This document shows, in pieces, positions 45,745 through 55,545 of a stretch of 64,000 nucleotides of DNA. The stretch spans positions 26,670 through 90,669 of the forward strand of contig VZRS01000482.1 in assembly GCA_013398055.1 (NCBI GenBank), read 5' to 3'. Made by a program: the position numbers and the translations under genes. The notes under the pieces were generated by a model. That model had not been told where the DNA came from and did not search any database. It worked only from the letters and a program-made list of their open reading frames with translations. Each line of letters opens with the position of its first letter. Within the stretch, counting starts at the first letter, position 1. The stretch is from Ifrita kowaldi. Lineage: Eukaryota; Chordata; Aves; Passeriformes; Cinclosomatidae.

Positions 45745-48700
45745 TAATAGCAAAGGAAATGTATTAGTGATTAGGTTCACTTGCAGAAAACTCTGGTTGC
45801 TGTGGTATCCTATGTCCTGCCCTTGTTGCTCTTGTTCCATTGTCCATAGTGGAGCTTGTGAAGTGCAGTAGAAAACAGCATTGAGAGAAATCTATTATGA
45901 CAATTAATTTTGGTTGCAGTTGTCTCCACTTATTTTGGTGCAGGCAAGTTTCTGTCAGAGTAATGAAGGGCTCTGACAGGGACACATGCAAAAGCAGAGA
46001 ATAATCTCACCCCAAGAACATGAATATAGAGCAGAGTTATGAGAACAATTGGTCAGATGCTTCACCGAATCTGATAGGTCTTGGGTTACTGTGTTAAAGA
46101 AAAGCCCGGAAACTCACCATTATGATGTGGGCTAAAAATAAACTATTCCTTTTCCCAGAGGACTCTGTCTGAATCCCAGTGTCAAAATATAAGTAAGGCA
46201 TGTATGGCATGATGCCCATATGTATTTTGTACAGTATGTTCTGGCTGCAACCAAGCAATCTTTCAGCACGTGTCTTTTGCAGATGGACATGCACCAGCAT
46301 TGCACTCGTGACAGTGAGGTACACCTTCCTCCACCCTATTATCTTCTTCTCCCCCATCCCTTCAACTGTGTATTAAACTTTGAAAGCAGTGAAGTTGAGA
46401 AGAGGGAGACCAGATTTCCCTGTAGTGGTACCAAACCCACTGATATTTGTGCACTTTTCTGCAAGAATAGAGAAAGTTTGGGAAAGTCATGACTTTGCAG
46501 TGTAGAGGTTGTCTCAGCATGAAAAGCCACTCTAAACCTGGGAATTCAAAACACACTTGGATCATTAGCTGTCTTGCTGATCAAGAGTTTTTGTTAATCA
46601 ATATGGCTTAGGCTGCATGCTCTTAAAAATTACCAGTCTTTTTCTCCTTCCTCCCAGCCAAATGTAACAAACAGCGAATAAACATCAACACTGTATAATA
46701 AATTTGATAAATAGCCAGGGAGCAAGCCTGAAGTGCTTTTATATGAAGTGCTCTGTGGATCTCAGCACATCATTTAGCTTTGTTTAATCTATTGCTCTTA
46801 GCTGTGGCATGTTCTGGGACTTCTTTATTACAGCCTAATGTAATAGTTGTCTCCATGAGGATTTCTTGAACAAACATCTCGACAGCTAAATTCTCGGCCT
46901 GCTGGGACCTGCAGACATCACTTAGGTGCTGTAGGTGCCGATTTATGTCTGACTACTGCCTGCCTCTGGTGTTTTCCACCAGAGGTGGATACAATCCGCT
47001 TTTCGAAAAATATTGGTATTTCCTGGAACTTCATATTTTGATTATATTGTTTTGCCTTCTTTTTCAATACACACCAGCAGGTCAGTGGATATCCTGATGT
47101 TAATTTCTAATGCAGGTCTTAAAAAGTCAGTGGTGCTAAGCTATATTTCACCAGTGCTATTATGCTTTTTAGCATAACTGATTAAGCATCAAAGCCTGTT
47201 TGCTTCATTTTCGTAGGACATATTTTATTATTTTCCTGCTGTTTTCCACTAAGACATTTTGCATGGGTATAATGGGAAGTAGGATTTCACCTGTATTTTT
47301 TTGTGAAATGTGTCTCCAAGGTAATTTCATAACAGATACTCCATCTAAAAGTGAAAGACTTGATAAGCATAATCTCCTATTTACTTATGCTTGGTAAGAC
47401 TGTCTCAGGGATGTTAATAGATTTTTTTTTTTTTTCTGGCAGCAATAAGCCTCTTCCTCTTCCAAGAGCTATTTTTAACAGTGTTGGGAATATCATCTCT
47501 TTTACTTGCCCAGGCTTATTTTTGGCTGTATGCGTTTTTCAGCGCCTCTATTCATTTGAACCTAGGAAAAAATTATTTAGTTATTAACTTTGTTGGATCA
47601 CAGATGATTTTCGTGTGCATTAAAAAATATTTCTTTCATGTCGAGCTGAGAAAATTGCCATGCTGAAATCTTTCAAGAAGATCTCCTCTAGGCTGAGAGT
47701 GCCCACTCTTAACTGGTTGCAGAGTGTGGGCATATGCTGTTTGTCACATACTGAGTTCCAGTGACTTTTAATAAGGCTCATCTTTAGCAGTGTCTCTGAG
47801 ATCCCTTGATGATTCACAGGCTTTTTGCTTATGTACTCGTCTGATTGTTTTTGTGAAAATTCAGGAACTTTCTACTCTTTCCTTAAGGGTTTATCAAATG
47901 CTAAAAAAATTGTTTGAACTCAAGTGTTAATTGAGCTTGTAATTCTGATGCTTTTACTCACCTTATTTTTGGATATGGGAACCTTATTTTGGTGTTGCTT
48001 GGCATTGAAGATAAGTGTTTGTCCTGGCTAGTCTTGTTTTCTCGTGTGCAAAAGCAAAAAGAAATCAAGGAAACAAAACTCTTCACCTCTGTAGCTGCAG
48101 ACCACCTCCCTCCATTTTCCACTATTCAAGAGTACAGACGCCAGGCTTTCACTAGTAGTACTGTAACACAGAAAAGTACAATTTTGACCATTTTTAAGGA
48201 TAACAACATCAATGACTTTCTTGCATGTATCATACATGTGTCGTACTCCCAGGTCTTAACTCCCTGGGGCCCTTTCTTACTGAAATCTTCAACCTCATTT
48301 AATTTGTTTTCACAAGATCTCATGTCTGTTGGTTATCCCTCCCCAATAGTCTTCATGTGTTGGTGCACACAGTCAAAACGGCAGCATGTTCTTTGAAAAG
48401 CTGACACCCTTTCCATACCTTACTTTTTCAACTACGGCTGTGGTCATGTGTTTTGACCCTTGAGATGCACTTAATGTATCTTGTTGCCTTTATTTTTGCT
48501 TTTGAGCTCCTAGTCTAGAGCCTAGTATCTCTGGCTCTTTTAATATTCCAGTGAAGCACTGTATCTGATGAATTCAGTCCAAATAGCAAATCACCAAAGA
48601 ACAGTGATTTTTGTTGACTGCACATCTGCTTTGCTGTGATCTGCTTTGATGATTGTCCTTACTAATAATCAGCAGAATATCTACCAAGGCGTCAGACATT

Positions 48701-49725
48701 CGTCACAAAATTTCTGCCTGATAAATAGCACAAAATACATCCTCTTTTTCTTATATTAGTTCATTATGGGATTTCATACTTAAGAAACCGCTTTGGCATT
48801 TTGAAAAGGTTTATTATCTTTCAGAGTAACTTGCATTCAAGCAAAATATTCTGCACTGCCATATTTAGAAAAAAATAGATAGCACTTGAATTAATTATTT
48901 TGGAAAAATTTTAGTGAGAGACAGTGTTACTAACATGTTTTACAATTATGCACACGGAACTAAGATCTCTTGAGAAAGCAACCTCAACCTGTTTCCTGCT
49001 TTCCATTGTTTATATATTTTCATGACAGAAATTACATTTCATTTATCTGAAAATTTACAAACATATCTTTAGGCCAGATCCTTGTAGATTACAAAAGAAG
49101 TGGTGAGTGTTTCATCTTCTAAGGAGTCTGGTAATCTATAAGTCTTTATCAGAACTCACATTTAAAAATTTACAGCTAAAAGCTATTTATGTTTTAAAAG
49201 CTATTAAACCTGTTTGGACTGCACATCCTTAATCAGTTGAACTGATTGAAATTATGTGAGTCCAATGCCAAGGCTGTGCTCTTTTGATAATCCCATGGTA
49301 AAGAGAAGAGAATGAGATTTTACAGAAAGGTGAGGTAGGATTAGAATTATTATATAGGCAACAAGAATGGATAGGTAAGAACATGTCTGACTAGCAACTA
49401 CAGAAATAGACAAAGGAATTAAATCCTGACAGTATCAGGAAACCATTCCAGATACCTTGCATTAAATTGGGGATCTCTGAAACTACAATCTACTTCCTTA
49501 TTTCAGCCAGGAATCTTAATCAGTATTAACAAAATTTCGAACCCAGAAACCATGAGCATTTAAGCTATGGTACAACGTCATATGATCAATATGATCATTC
49601 AGTACTTTATTTTTGCATAAATTCTTTTTGAATATATAATTTTAGGACAACAAATGACTGGGACATCTTATACTCTACAAAAAGTTAAAAATAATTGTGA
49701 AAAACTCTAAAGCTCCACAAAGAGA

Positions 49726-49768
49726 AAAGAAAAAAAAAAAAGAAAAATTAAAAAAAAGAAGAAAAAAG
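49726..49768. repeat. A-rich low-complexity tract
   Basis: Nearly pure A with scattered G and one tt. It could be the tail of an old retrotransposed sequence, but no recognisable element precedes it on the + strand. Confidence 0.8.
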
Positions 49769-49891
49769 GACCATAAAATAAATCAAAATGATATTATCAA
49801 ATTAAGCAATATGGTTAAGGTAAAAAAACTAAGCTGATCTGTATTAGTTATAATTAGTTATAGTCTGCAAACTACTTTTCACTATAGGTGT

Positions 49892-49940
49892 TAGTCATAG
49901 CAGGAAAGTAGTAGCAGGAAAGTCATAGCAGGAAAGTAGT
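49892..49940. repeat. Small direct repeat, 29-bp period
   Basis: The 20-mer agtcatagcaggaaagtagt occurs at 49,892-49,911 and 49,921-49,940. A partial third copy of agcaggaa lies between them. This is a local slippage-type duplication. Confidence 0.8.
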
Positions 49941-50499
49941 ACCTACAAATACTGTTGTTAGACAAAAGAGGTGGGGATTTGTTTCACCAACTGAAGCTGT
50001 AAAACAAAGTAGTTAATATTTGAGCAATTGCTTTGAAGTCTCTATTTTATAGCTACTTACCTATCTGCCTATTCATATTTGTCACCGACTTTTTAGAAGC
50101 TTCCTCAGCTGTGCTTGTGATAGAGGATTGTTTGGTCAAGGGTGGAAATTTTTAGGAAGGGTGTCCAAGAAAGACACAGATCAGACCCAAGTACATGCAT
50201 TCTTGGATACTTGACTTCCTTTATGCACAGTAGCAAAAGCAGAGACTTATGGACTGTAGCACTGATGGCAGAGTTCTATACCACACTATAGACATTACTT
50301 CATTCACCTTAAATTCTTGAATGCACTTTGCACAATTCTACTTACTGGACCTTTATTCCAGGAGACTTGACAAAAAAAGGTTTGGGTTAGGATTGCAAGG
50401 GTGATCAAATTTGTATTTGGGGAATAAAAATAACTTAGGTTTAACCTGACATTTCCTTATGGAGAGAAGGAGATAGTATAGACATTCTCTCAATCATAT

Positions 50500-50504
50500 G
50501 TTAG
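50500..50504. repeat. Target-site duplication gttag, left
   Basis: Five bases immediately before the LTR start, identical to 51,157-51,161 immediately after its end. An intact duplication means the LTR sits where it integrated, and that any loss of internal sequence happened by LTR-LTR recombination or in assembly. Confidence 0.88.
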
Positions 50505-50569
50505 TGTTGTGGGTTGACCCTGAGTTGATGGACAGTTTTTTAGACTAATGACGCTTCTCGCAATTTACC

Positions 50570-50595
50570 TATTTAAACCACGTGGAAGGGGCGGG
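50570..50595 (+). promoter_or_regulatory. LTR core promoter: TATA-like box, E-box, GC box
   Basis: Three adjacent motifs are visible: tatttaaa (50,570-50,577), the E-box cacgtg (50,579-50,584) and the Sp1-type GC box ggggcggg (50,588-50,595). In an LTR this marks the U3/R boundary. The GC box on the downstream side of the TATA is unusual; the true start site cannot be fixed from sequence. Confidence 0.55.
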
Positions 50596-50641
50596 ACTCC
50601 CTTTTTCGTTCCGGCCGGCCTGCGGGAAGGTCGGGGGCGAG

Positions 50642-50674
50642 GGGGGCTCCGGGCCCGGCTGGGCCGGAGCCCCC
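50642..50674. repeat. GC-rich hairpin in LTR, 11-bp stem
   Basis: gggggctccgg (50,642-50,652) pairs with ccggagccccc (50,664-50,674) around an 11-nt loop. Being all but pure GC and shortly after the promoter motifs, it would form a very stable RNA stem near the start of the LTR transcript. Confidence 0.8.
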
Positions 50675-50981
50675 GGCTCTTTCTTTTTCTCCTTTTCTTA
50701 ATGCCGTAGCACGAACTTTGAGTTAGCAGTGAAGAGAACTATCTTAAAGCTGCAAGCACTTGAAGCCAGCTATGAACTGCCTTACGGCTAAACTTATTCA
50801 GCGCGGCCTTCTCGGGACCGGCGGGTCCCTCTCTCTGCTCAGGGCGGAGATGGCGGAGCCAGCGAGAGCCAGCAGAGCCTTCTGTTTGCAGCCAGAACAC
50901 TTCGTGTTGAACTGAAGAACACACTATGCAGCCAGCAGCACAAAGAGAGCGAGGCTTTTTTCTATCATAAAGCCTGAACAA

Positions 50982-50982
50982 N
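50982..50982. other. Single ambiguous base N inside the LTR
   Basis: The N stands between cctgaacaa and ttagggttttttt. It may be one unresolved base next to a homopolymer, or a join of contigs within a repeated sequence, as at 27,757. Confidence 0.9.
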
Positions 50983-51019
50983 TTAGGGTTTTTTTTCTTT
51001 CTCTTTTAATTCTGTTAGT

Positions 51020-51025
51020 AATAAA
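51020..51025 (+). promoter_or_regulatory. LTR polyadenylation signal AATAAA
   Basis: The canonical hexamer lies 131 bases before the LTR end, followed by T/G-rich sequence as expected for a poly(A) site. It fixes the LTR orientation as + together with the TATA-like box. Confidence 0.6.
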
Positions 51026-51156
51026 ACAGTTTCTTTGTATCACAAATGTTTAAAGTTTGTGCCTGCTTTGTTTTTTTTTTGTTTCTTTTAATTCTTCTAT
51101 CTCACACAAAAAATCAGTAAGTAATCCATATTCCAAACCAAATTCAACCCGCTACA

Positions 51157-51161
51157 GTTAG
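51157..51161. repeat. Target-site duplication gttag, right
   Basis: Right partner of 50,500-50,504, directly after the ctaca end of the LTR. Confidence 0.88.
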
Positions 51162-53352
51162 GTTGTACTCTTAACAAAAAAAATGAGCAATGTTTTTCTA
51201 ACCACCACTTTCTTTTGCAGTCATACTGACCTATCGTAGTCATTATGACCTATTGTTACTGCAAATGGAATATGAAAAGTAACAATAAATGGATAATTTC
51301 TGTAACTTTTGATCTGGGAGATGAGCAATAACCACATTTTTGGGGCTTCTTGTACTTGTCTATTTCCTAAGTTCTTGAAACAGTGCTGTATTCCATATGC
51401 AAAACATTGAAAAGTCCATTTTAAAATTTGCTCAGCTGCTGGAACACTTTTAAGTTGCTTTCAGATAAGCATGCTCATGCAATGAGCTAATAAGCATACA
51501 ATTCCACTGACAATGCTGCTGGAAAAGGAAATTACAGATCAGAAAGGCATCAGTTTCTAGAGAGGAGCATAGTTTGCTGAGTGTGTTTAAAATTATTTGG
51601 TTTTTAAGAAGCATTCTCTCTTCTAATTGCAACACCCAATTTAGGCAGAAAGAAACCCTCTGAAATAGTGAAACCTTTCAGCAAAGACTTTTCCAGCTGC
51701 AGCATGAAAGCAGCTTAAATAAATAGACAGATTCCTGCATTTGACTGGAGAGGGAATGGTCTCACATGAAAAATAACTACTCAAGTTGATGGAAGGTTAT
51801 AACATCCAGTTCGTGCTCTGTGCCAGCTAAACTTTTTGTGGCAAGATGAACCAGTTCAGTGTTGCATACAGTGCCATGCAGTCATCACATCTTGTCTGGA
51901 AGACTCCACAGAAGAGCAGTCTTTTCGTAGGTAGGTAAGTACTGTAATTCAGTTTTACAGCTGAGGAAACGTGCTTTGGAAATCTAAGATCTCTGCAGTT
52001 CAGTGCCTCTTAATTTATCCTGGATACATATAGAAGAGAGAGTGCCTCACACCGAACAACACACAATAGTAGAAAGAAATTTGCATTGAAGGTGGCAATA
52101 GAAATTCTCAGCTGTAAGAATGATGTAACCTTTAGAAGACCTTTTGCTATTCTAGATGATTTGAAAGGCACTTACAATCCATTATTTAAATAGTTTGGTG
52201 GTAGATGTGCATTTTATTCTTAAAAACTTGCCATTTAGCTCCAATCCACGTTGCTGATGTCTTCCCCTCCCCCCTCTCCCTCACTAAAAGCAAACTTGAG
52301 AAGTGCTCTGGTCCTGTCAGTTTAGTCTGCTACTATGAGCTGAAAATCAAAGCTTGTATACTCAAAGCTTCGGCAGCTTCAATGACTTTGCCTTTTCAGA
52401 ATGTATTTAATTCCCCTTTTCATGCATTGGCACAGACATGCCTCTCAGATGCTCTTCAACTACAGCTGTGTGCACTTGTATTGACAAACTTATCAAATAA
52501 ACTCAAAGGGAAAGAGATAAGTAGAAAGACATTTTCCTATGGAAAACAAAAAATGGAGAAAAAGAAGGAAAAATCAATTTTTTTTTTTAAATATGCCAAA
52601 TTGATTTGCAAATATTTCCTCAAGCAGGCAATCGCAGTCTGCAGGGAAGGTAATTGTGGTAATTACTTGCAACTATTGAATAGCTTTCATCTATCACGTA
52701 TTTATGTTGGATGCAGGTTATGAGGGAACCAAGTATATTTGAATGCCCTTCTATTAATATATAATATCTTACAATCTGCCTGTCTCGTAGAGTACTTATA
52801 TTCTGTTGTTTTGCAAATGGGTCAAAATGCCTGCCCCAAATGCCTGCCAGCACTTGATTATGTCAGGTTTTTATCACCGTGCTTAGTTTCTGTACCTTAG
52901 TTTATGCGAACTCGCTGCAGTTGGCACCGATGGAAGGATGCTACTGTGCAGCACACCTCATTCTGAGGTCTGTCACTGGGAACATTTGGGATGTCTTTAA
53001 AATGTGAATGCCTTCTTTTTGCTGTGTGCCTCACACTGTTTGTACAGTGCAGTCATCTCTGGCCATGTGACCAGGGCACTGGGGAAAAAAACAGTTGCAA
53101 GAAACAGAGAAGCCTCTGAAGATACTTGTCAAAGCTTTCTGCCTGCAGTGTTTTTTCCAGACTAAACTAGAGGAACAATACACTGCGGAGAGCAACAACA
53201 AGAGGTGGTGGAAATTAGCACCTTAATTCACCTGAATGTGGCAGTGGTTAAACTAGTTGAGTGTCTCTCAACACCTTGTCAGATAGCTTGAACTCATGGG
53301 TGTCTGAAAGAAGGAGACATTGCAGCAGCACCTGCGATGTGTTAAAAGAGGA
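51162..53352. other. Unannotated non-coding stretch
   Basis: No transposon or gene is recognised. The 172-codon + frame at 52,205-52,723 is the second longest in the window. It has no known domain, runs through a T-homopolymer (Phe run) and Lys-rich stretch, and is likely chance. Confidence 0.55.
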
Positions 53353-53358
53353 GTCTTC

Positions 53359-53664
53359 TGTGATGACTTCCGAGAGCCAGAATCCTGAGAGGTAGTACAA
53401 ATCACTTTATTGCTGTTTTTTAAGCTGTAGCTTCTTGAAGCTCGCTAGTTAAAAACGGTCATAGGGTAGATTAAGCTAGGATAGGAGGCAAAGTATAGAT
53501 TGTAAGTTAACAATACACCAGCTGCTTCAATTTCTCTTAGTTATCATTATGCCACGGTAGCATTCACAGAAGTCAGAGGAAACTCAGCTTCAGACCGGAA
53601 GATGAAGGACAATCACGTCCTTTGGATAAGAAAAGAAACAGAACGCCTGGAAGCACGGACAAAG
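53359..53664 (-). mobile_element. Probable small ERV LTR (antisense)
   Basis: On the minus strand a poly(A) signal AATAAA (complement of 53,406-53,411) is followed by about 47 bases that end in ..gtcatcaca, like an R-U5 end. On the + strand the element opens with tgtgatgac. The 6-bp sequence gtcttc flanks this 306-bp segment at 53,353-53,358 and 53,665-53,670, matching the 6-bp target duplications of ERVK-like or alpharetrovirus-like insertions. Against it: the other end does not begin with TG on the minus strand, and no clear TATA box is seen. Confidence 0.4.
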
Positions 53665-53790
53665 GTCTTCAAGAAATAAAAATGTAATGCTAACTATGAG
53701 TTTGAGTAAAGGTTTGAACTTTCCAGTGACTTTGATGGTGTGTGATTGTGCCTGTATTTATTTCTTATCCATGAAGAAAGAAGTTCAAAG

Positions 53791-53910
53791 AATCGTAGAA
53801 TCATAGAATTGTATGGACCTTAAAGATCATCTCATCACAACTCCCCTGCCATGATAGGCAGGGACACATTCCACTAGACCGGACCTCCATGCCACCTGGC
53901 CTTGAATACT
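53791..53910 (-). mobile_element. Short CR1 3' end (antisense)
   Basis: The + strand starts with the complement of the CR1 terminal repeats (aatcgtagaatcatagaatt) and continues through ccatgataggcagggacac and cactagaccgg to cacctggccttgaata. About 120 bp remain, a strongly 5'-truncated insertion. Confidence 0.88.
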
Positions 53911-55299
53911 TACTAAAACTTAATTCTGTCACTAGAAATTACAGTAGATCTCCTATTACTTCAGCTTACTGCAGAATTCTGAGCCTTGACCATCCACCAT
54001 CACTTATGAGGCTGCTGCTTATTAAAAAGCAAGAATTGAATGTCAAATACATTAAAATAAAATGTTCAACATTGGTAGTGACATGCCTCAGCCCTGAACC
54101 TAGAGGTAGGTTTTCAGGCAAACTCACATTTATGTTTGTTGCCAGGGAGACCACCATTTTCATGTTTCTGTTGTTCAGTCAGAGAGCCAAGCACTAGATC
54201 TGCAGGGATGTAAGTGTCATCCAGGCTGGTGGTTAATTTCCCCGTGTTGCACTCAGCAAAATCTATCCAGCCACTTGCTTCTAAGCATGCCACATACTGT
54301 ACCGTGGTATTCTTGTAGCAGGAGTATCTGGAACCTGGGTACCTCAGACGCTGAGTGTCCCCCAACACAGTCCTTTCCTTGGCCCTGGTAAACACATCTA
54401 TTCCTAATTCATATTTGAACACCTGGAGACAGTTTCTTGGTTGTTCTCATCTTTGCAGCTCTCTAATCTGTGGCAAAAAAGTAATAATATAATGTGTGAA
54501 AATATCTATCCATCCCTTAAACACCTAATACTCCTGGTGAAAACAAAATTTACCTTGCACATATGAGGCATGCTTCACATTTGTGGGACTGCAGGTAAGG
54601 GCTAGGCACCACAGCTCTCCCTCTCTGGCTAGCTCCATGACAACTAACCAGAAACTACTCTAATCTGTTCTGATGATAAGGAAATGTCAGCTATACCCTG
54701 AAAGAAATGAGCTTTAATTTTTTTAATGCACTTTTCTGTTATGCCCATTCTCTGCTACATTAAACTGCATCTCAATCCAGAAAAGCATCTTAGCTACAGT
54801 TAGAAAGTGCAAAATGTTCCTGCTTGCCACTGCCATTTTTGAAATGCCACTGACATCCTTAAAGCCCTCATCAAGGTGTTAGTAAACTGTTGAATTCTAT
54901 TTCGTGCCAGCAGTCTCCCACCTAATTTCTAATATCATCCCACAGCTAATGAGCTGCTAAGAGCTGTATCTGCCATTTGAAATCCCAGTGTTGGTGCATC
55001 CCAGAGTTTAGAGCATGAACTCCATGTAGTCCAAACAAATGAGATGTATTTCAAAAAGAATAGTAAGTGCCTCAGTTCCCATGGTGTTCAGTTGATCAAA
55101 ATTTTGATCCTCCAAGTATGTTCAAAGACTCATGTATTCTATGGACTTTGTGCACATTCAAAAGATGTAAAAATATTACAGTTGTAAAAATGATTTTGTA
55201 ACGATCATTAGCTAAAGTTACATGCCAGTACAGTCAGAGATGTCTGATTAATGGAATATATGCCCTGAGTTAGGCCACTTTCCTGAACTCCTGTGATTT
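53911..55299. other. Unannotated stretch with a weak exon candidate
   Basis: Nothing beyond the exon-like frame at 54,128-54,422 (minus) is recognised. The + frame at 53,889-54,197 overlaps the CR1 edge and has no domain. Confidence 0.5.
54128..54422 (-). other. Unidentified exon-like open stretch
   Basis: The minus strand is open for about 98 codons between an acceptor-like ctgtctccag (just above 54,422) and a perfect gtgagt donor (54,127-54,122). The translation has balanced composition with four Cys residues ('YSCYKN', 'VACLEASGW', 'AECNTG'), a possible N-glycosylation site (K-N-T-T) and charged residues, as in a secreted or surface protein. I do not recognise the family. Upstream in the same frame a TGA follows shortly. 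Codon use is not strongly coding-like, so chance remains likely. Confidence 0.25.
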
Positions 55300-55545
55300 A
55301 AGACACGGCTGTTACCAAGGTCATCCTTCTTGCCCTTGAAAATTATCACAACATTTGCCAACTTCCCGTTGACTGAGACCCCTCTAGATCCTGCAAAACT
55401 TTGAAAATCCACTGGGAGAACTCCCATGATGACATCAGCCAGCTCTTTACCCTTGGATTAATCTCATCAGGCTAACTATAACTCACAGAGTTATAAGGAT
55501 CCATCTAGGGCAGTAAATCATGCACAGGTCTGGGGGAAGACTGAA
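55300..55545 (-). mobile_element. Diverged CR1 RT-fingers fragment (antisense)
   Basis: The + strand is the complement of the CR1 RT N-terminal region: acaacatttgccaacttccc, gccagctctttacccttgga, atctcatcaggc and gcagtaaatcatgcacaggt match the family in order and spacing. Divergence is greater than in the other copies, so this is probably an older subfamily. Neither the 3' end nor the catalytic core is present. Confidence 0.7.

Larger units (their letters stand above)
45444..50504. other. Unannotated non-coding stretch
   Basis: It holds a T/G-rich tract (45,651-45,744), a 9-bp hairpin (cctctggtg / caccagagg) at 46,963-46,985, a T run at about 47,424-47,438, an A-rich tract (49,726-49,768) and a two-copy 29-bp-period repeat (49,892-49,940). 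Frames such as 47,989-48,396 (135 codons) show no known domain. Confidence 0.55.
50505..51156 (+). mobile_element. Endogenous retrovirus solo LTR with 5-bp target duplication
   Basis: A 652-bp element starts tgttgtgggttgaccc and ends aattcaacccgctaca. The ends are imperfect inverted repeats with the TG…CA rule of retroviral LTRs. The 5 bases gttag flank it on both sides (50,500-50,504 and 51,157-51,161), the mark of integrase-made insertion; 5 bp is usual for ERVL-like and some other ERVs. Inside are a TATA-like box, an E-box, a GC box, a GC-rich hairpin and an AATAAA signal in + orientation, giving a U3-R-U5 layout. No retroviral genes are present, so it reads as a solo LTR. An N at 50,982 leaves open that sequence is missing. 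The 80-codon minus frame at 50,739-50,981 is a shadow. Confidence 0.9.

Noticed and set aside
52205..52723. 172-codon open frame as a possible gene
   Set aside because: No domain is recognisable, homopolymer-encoded Phe and Lys runs are present, and no promoter or splice context was seen. At this AT content one such frame in 64 kb is not surprising.
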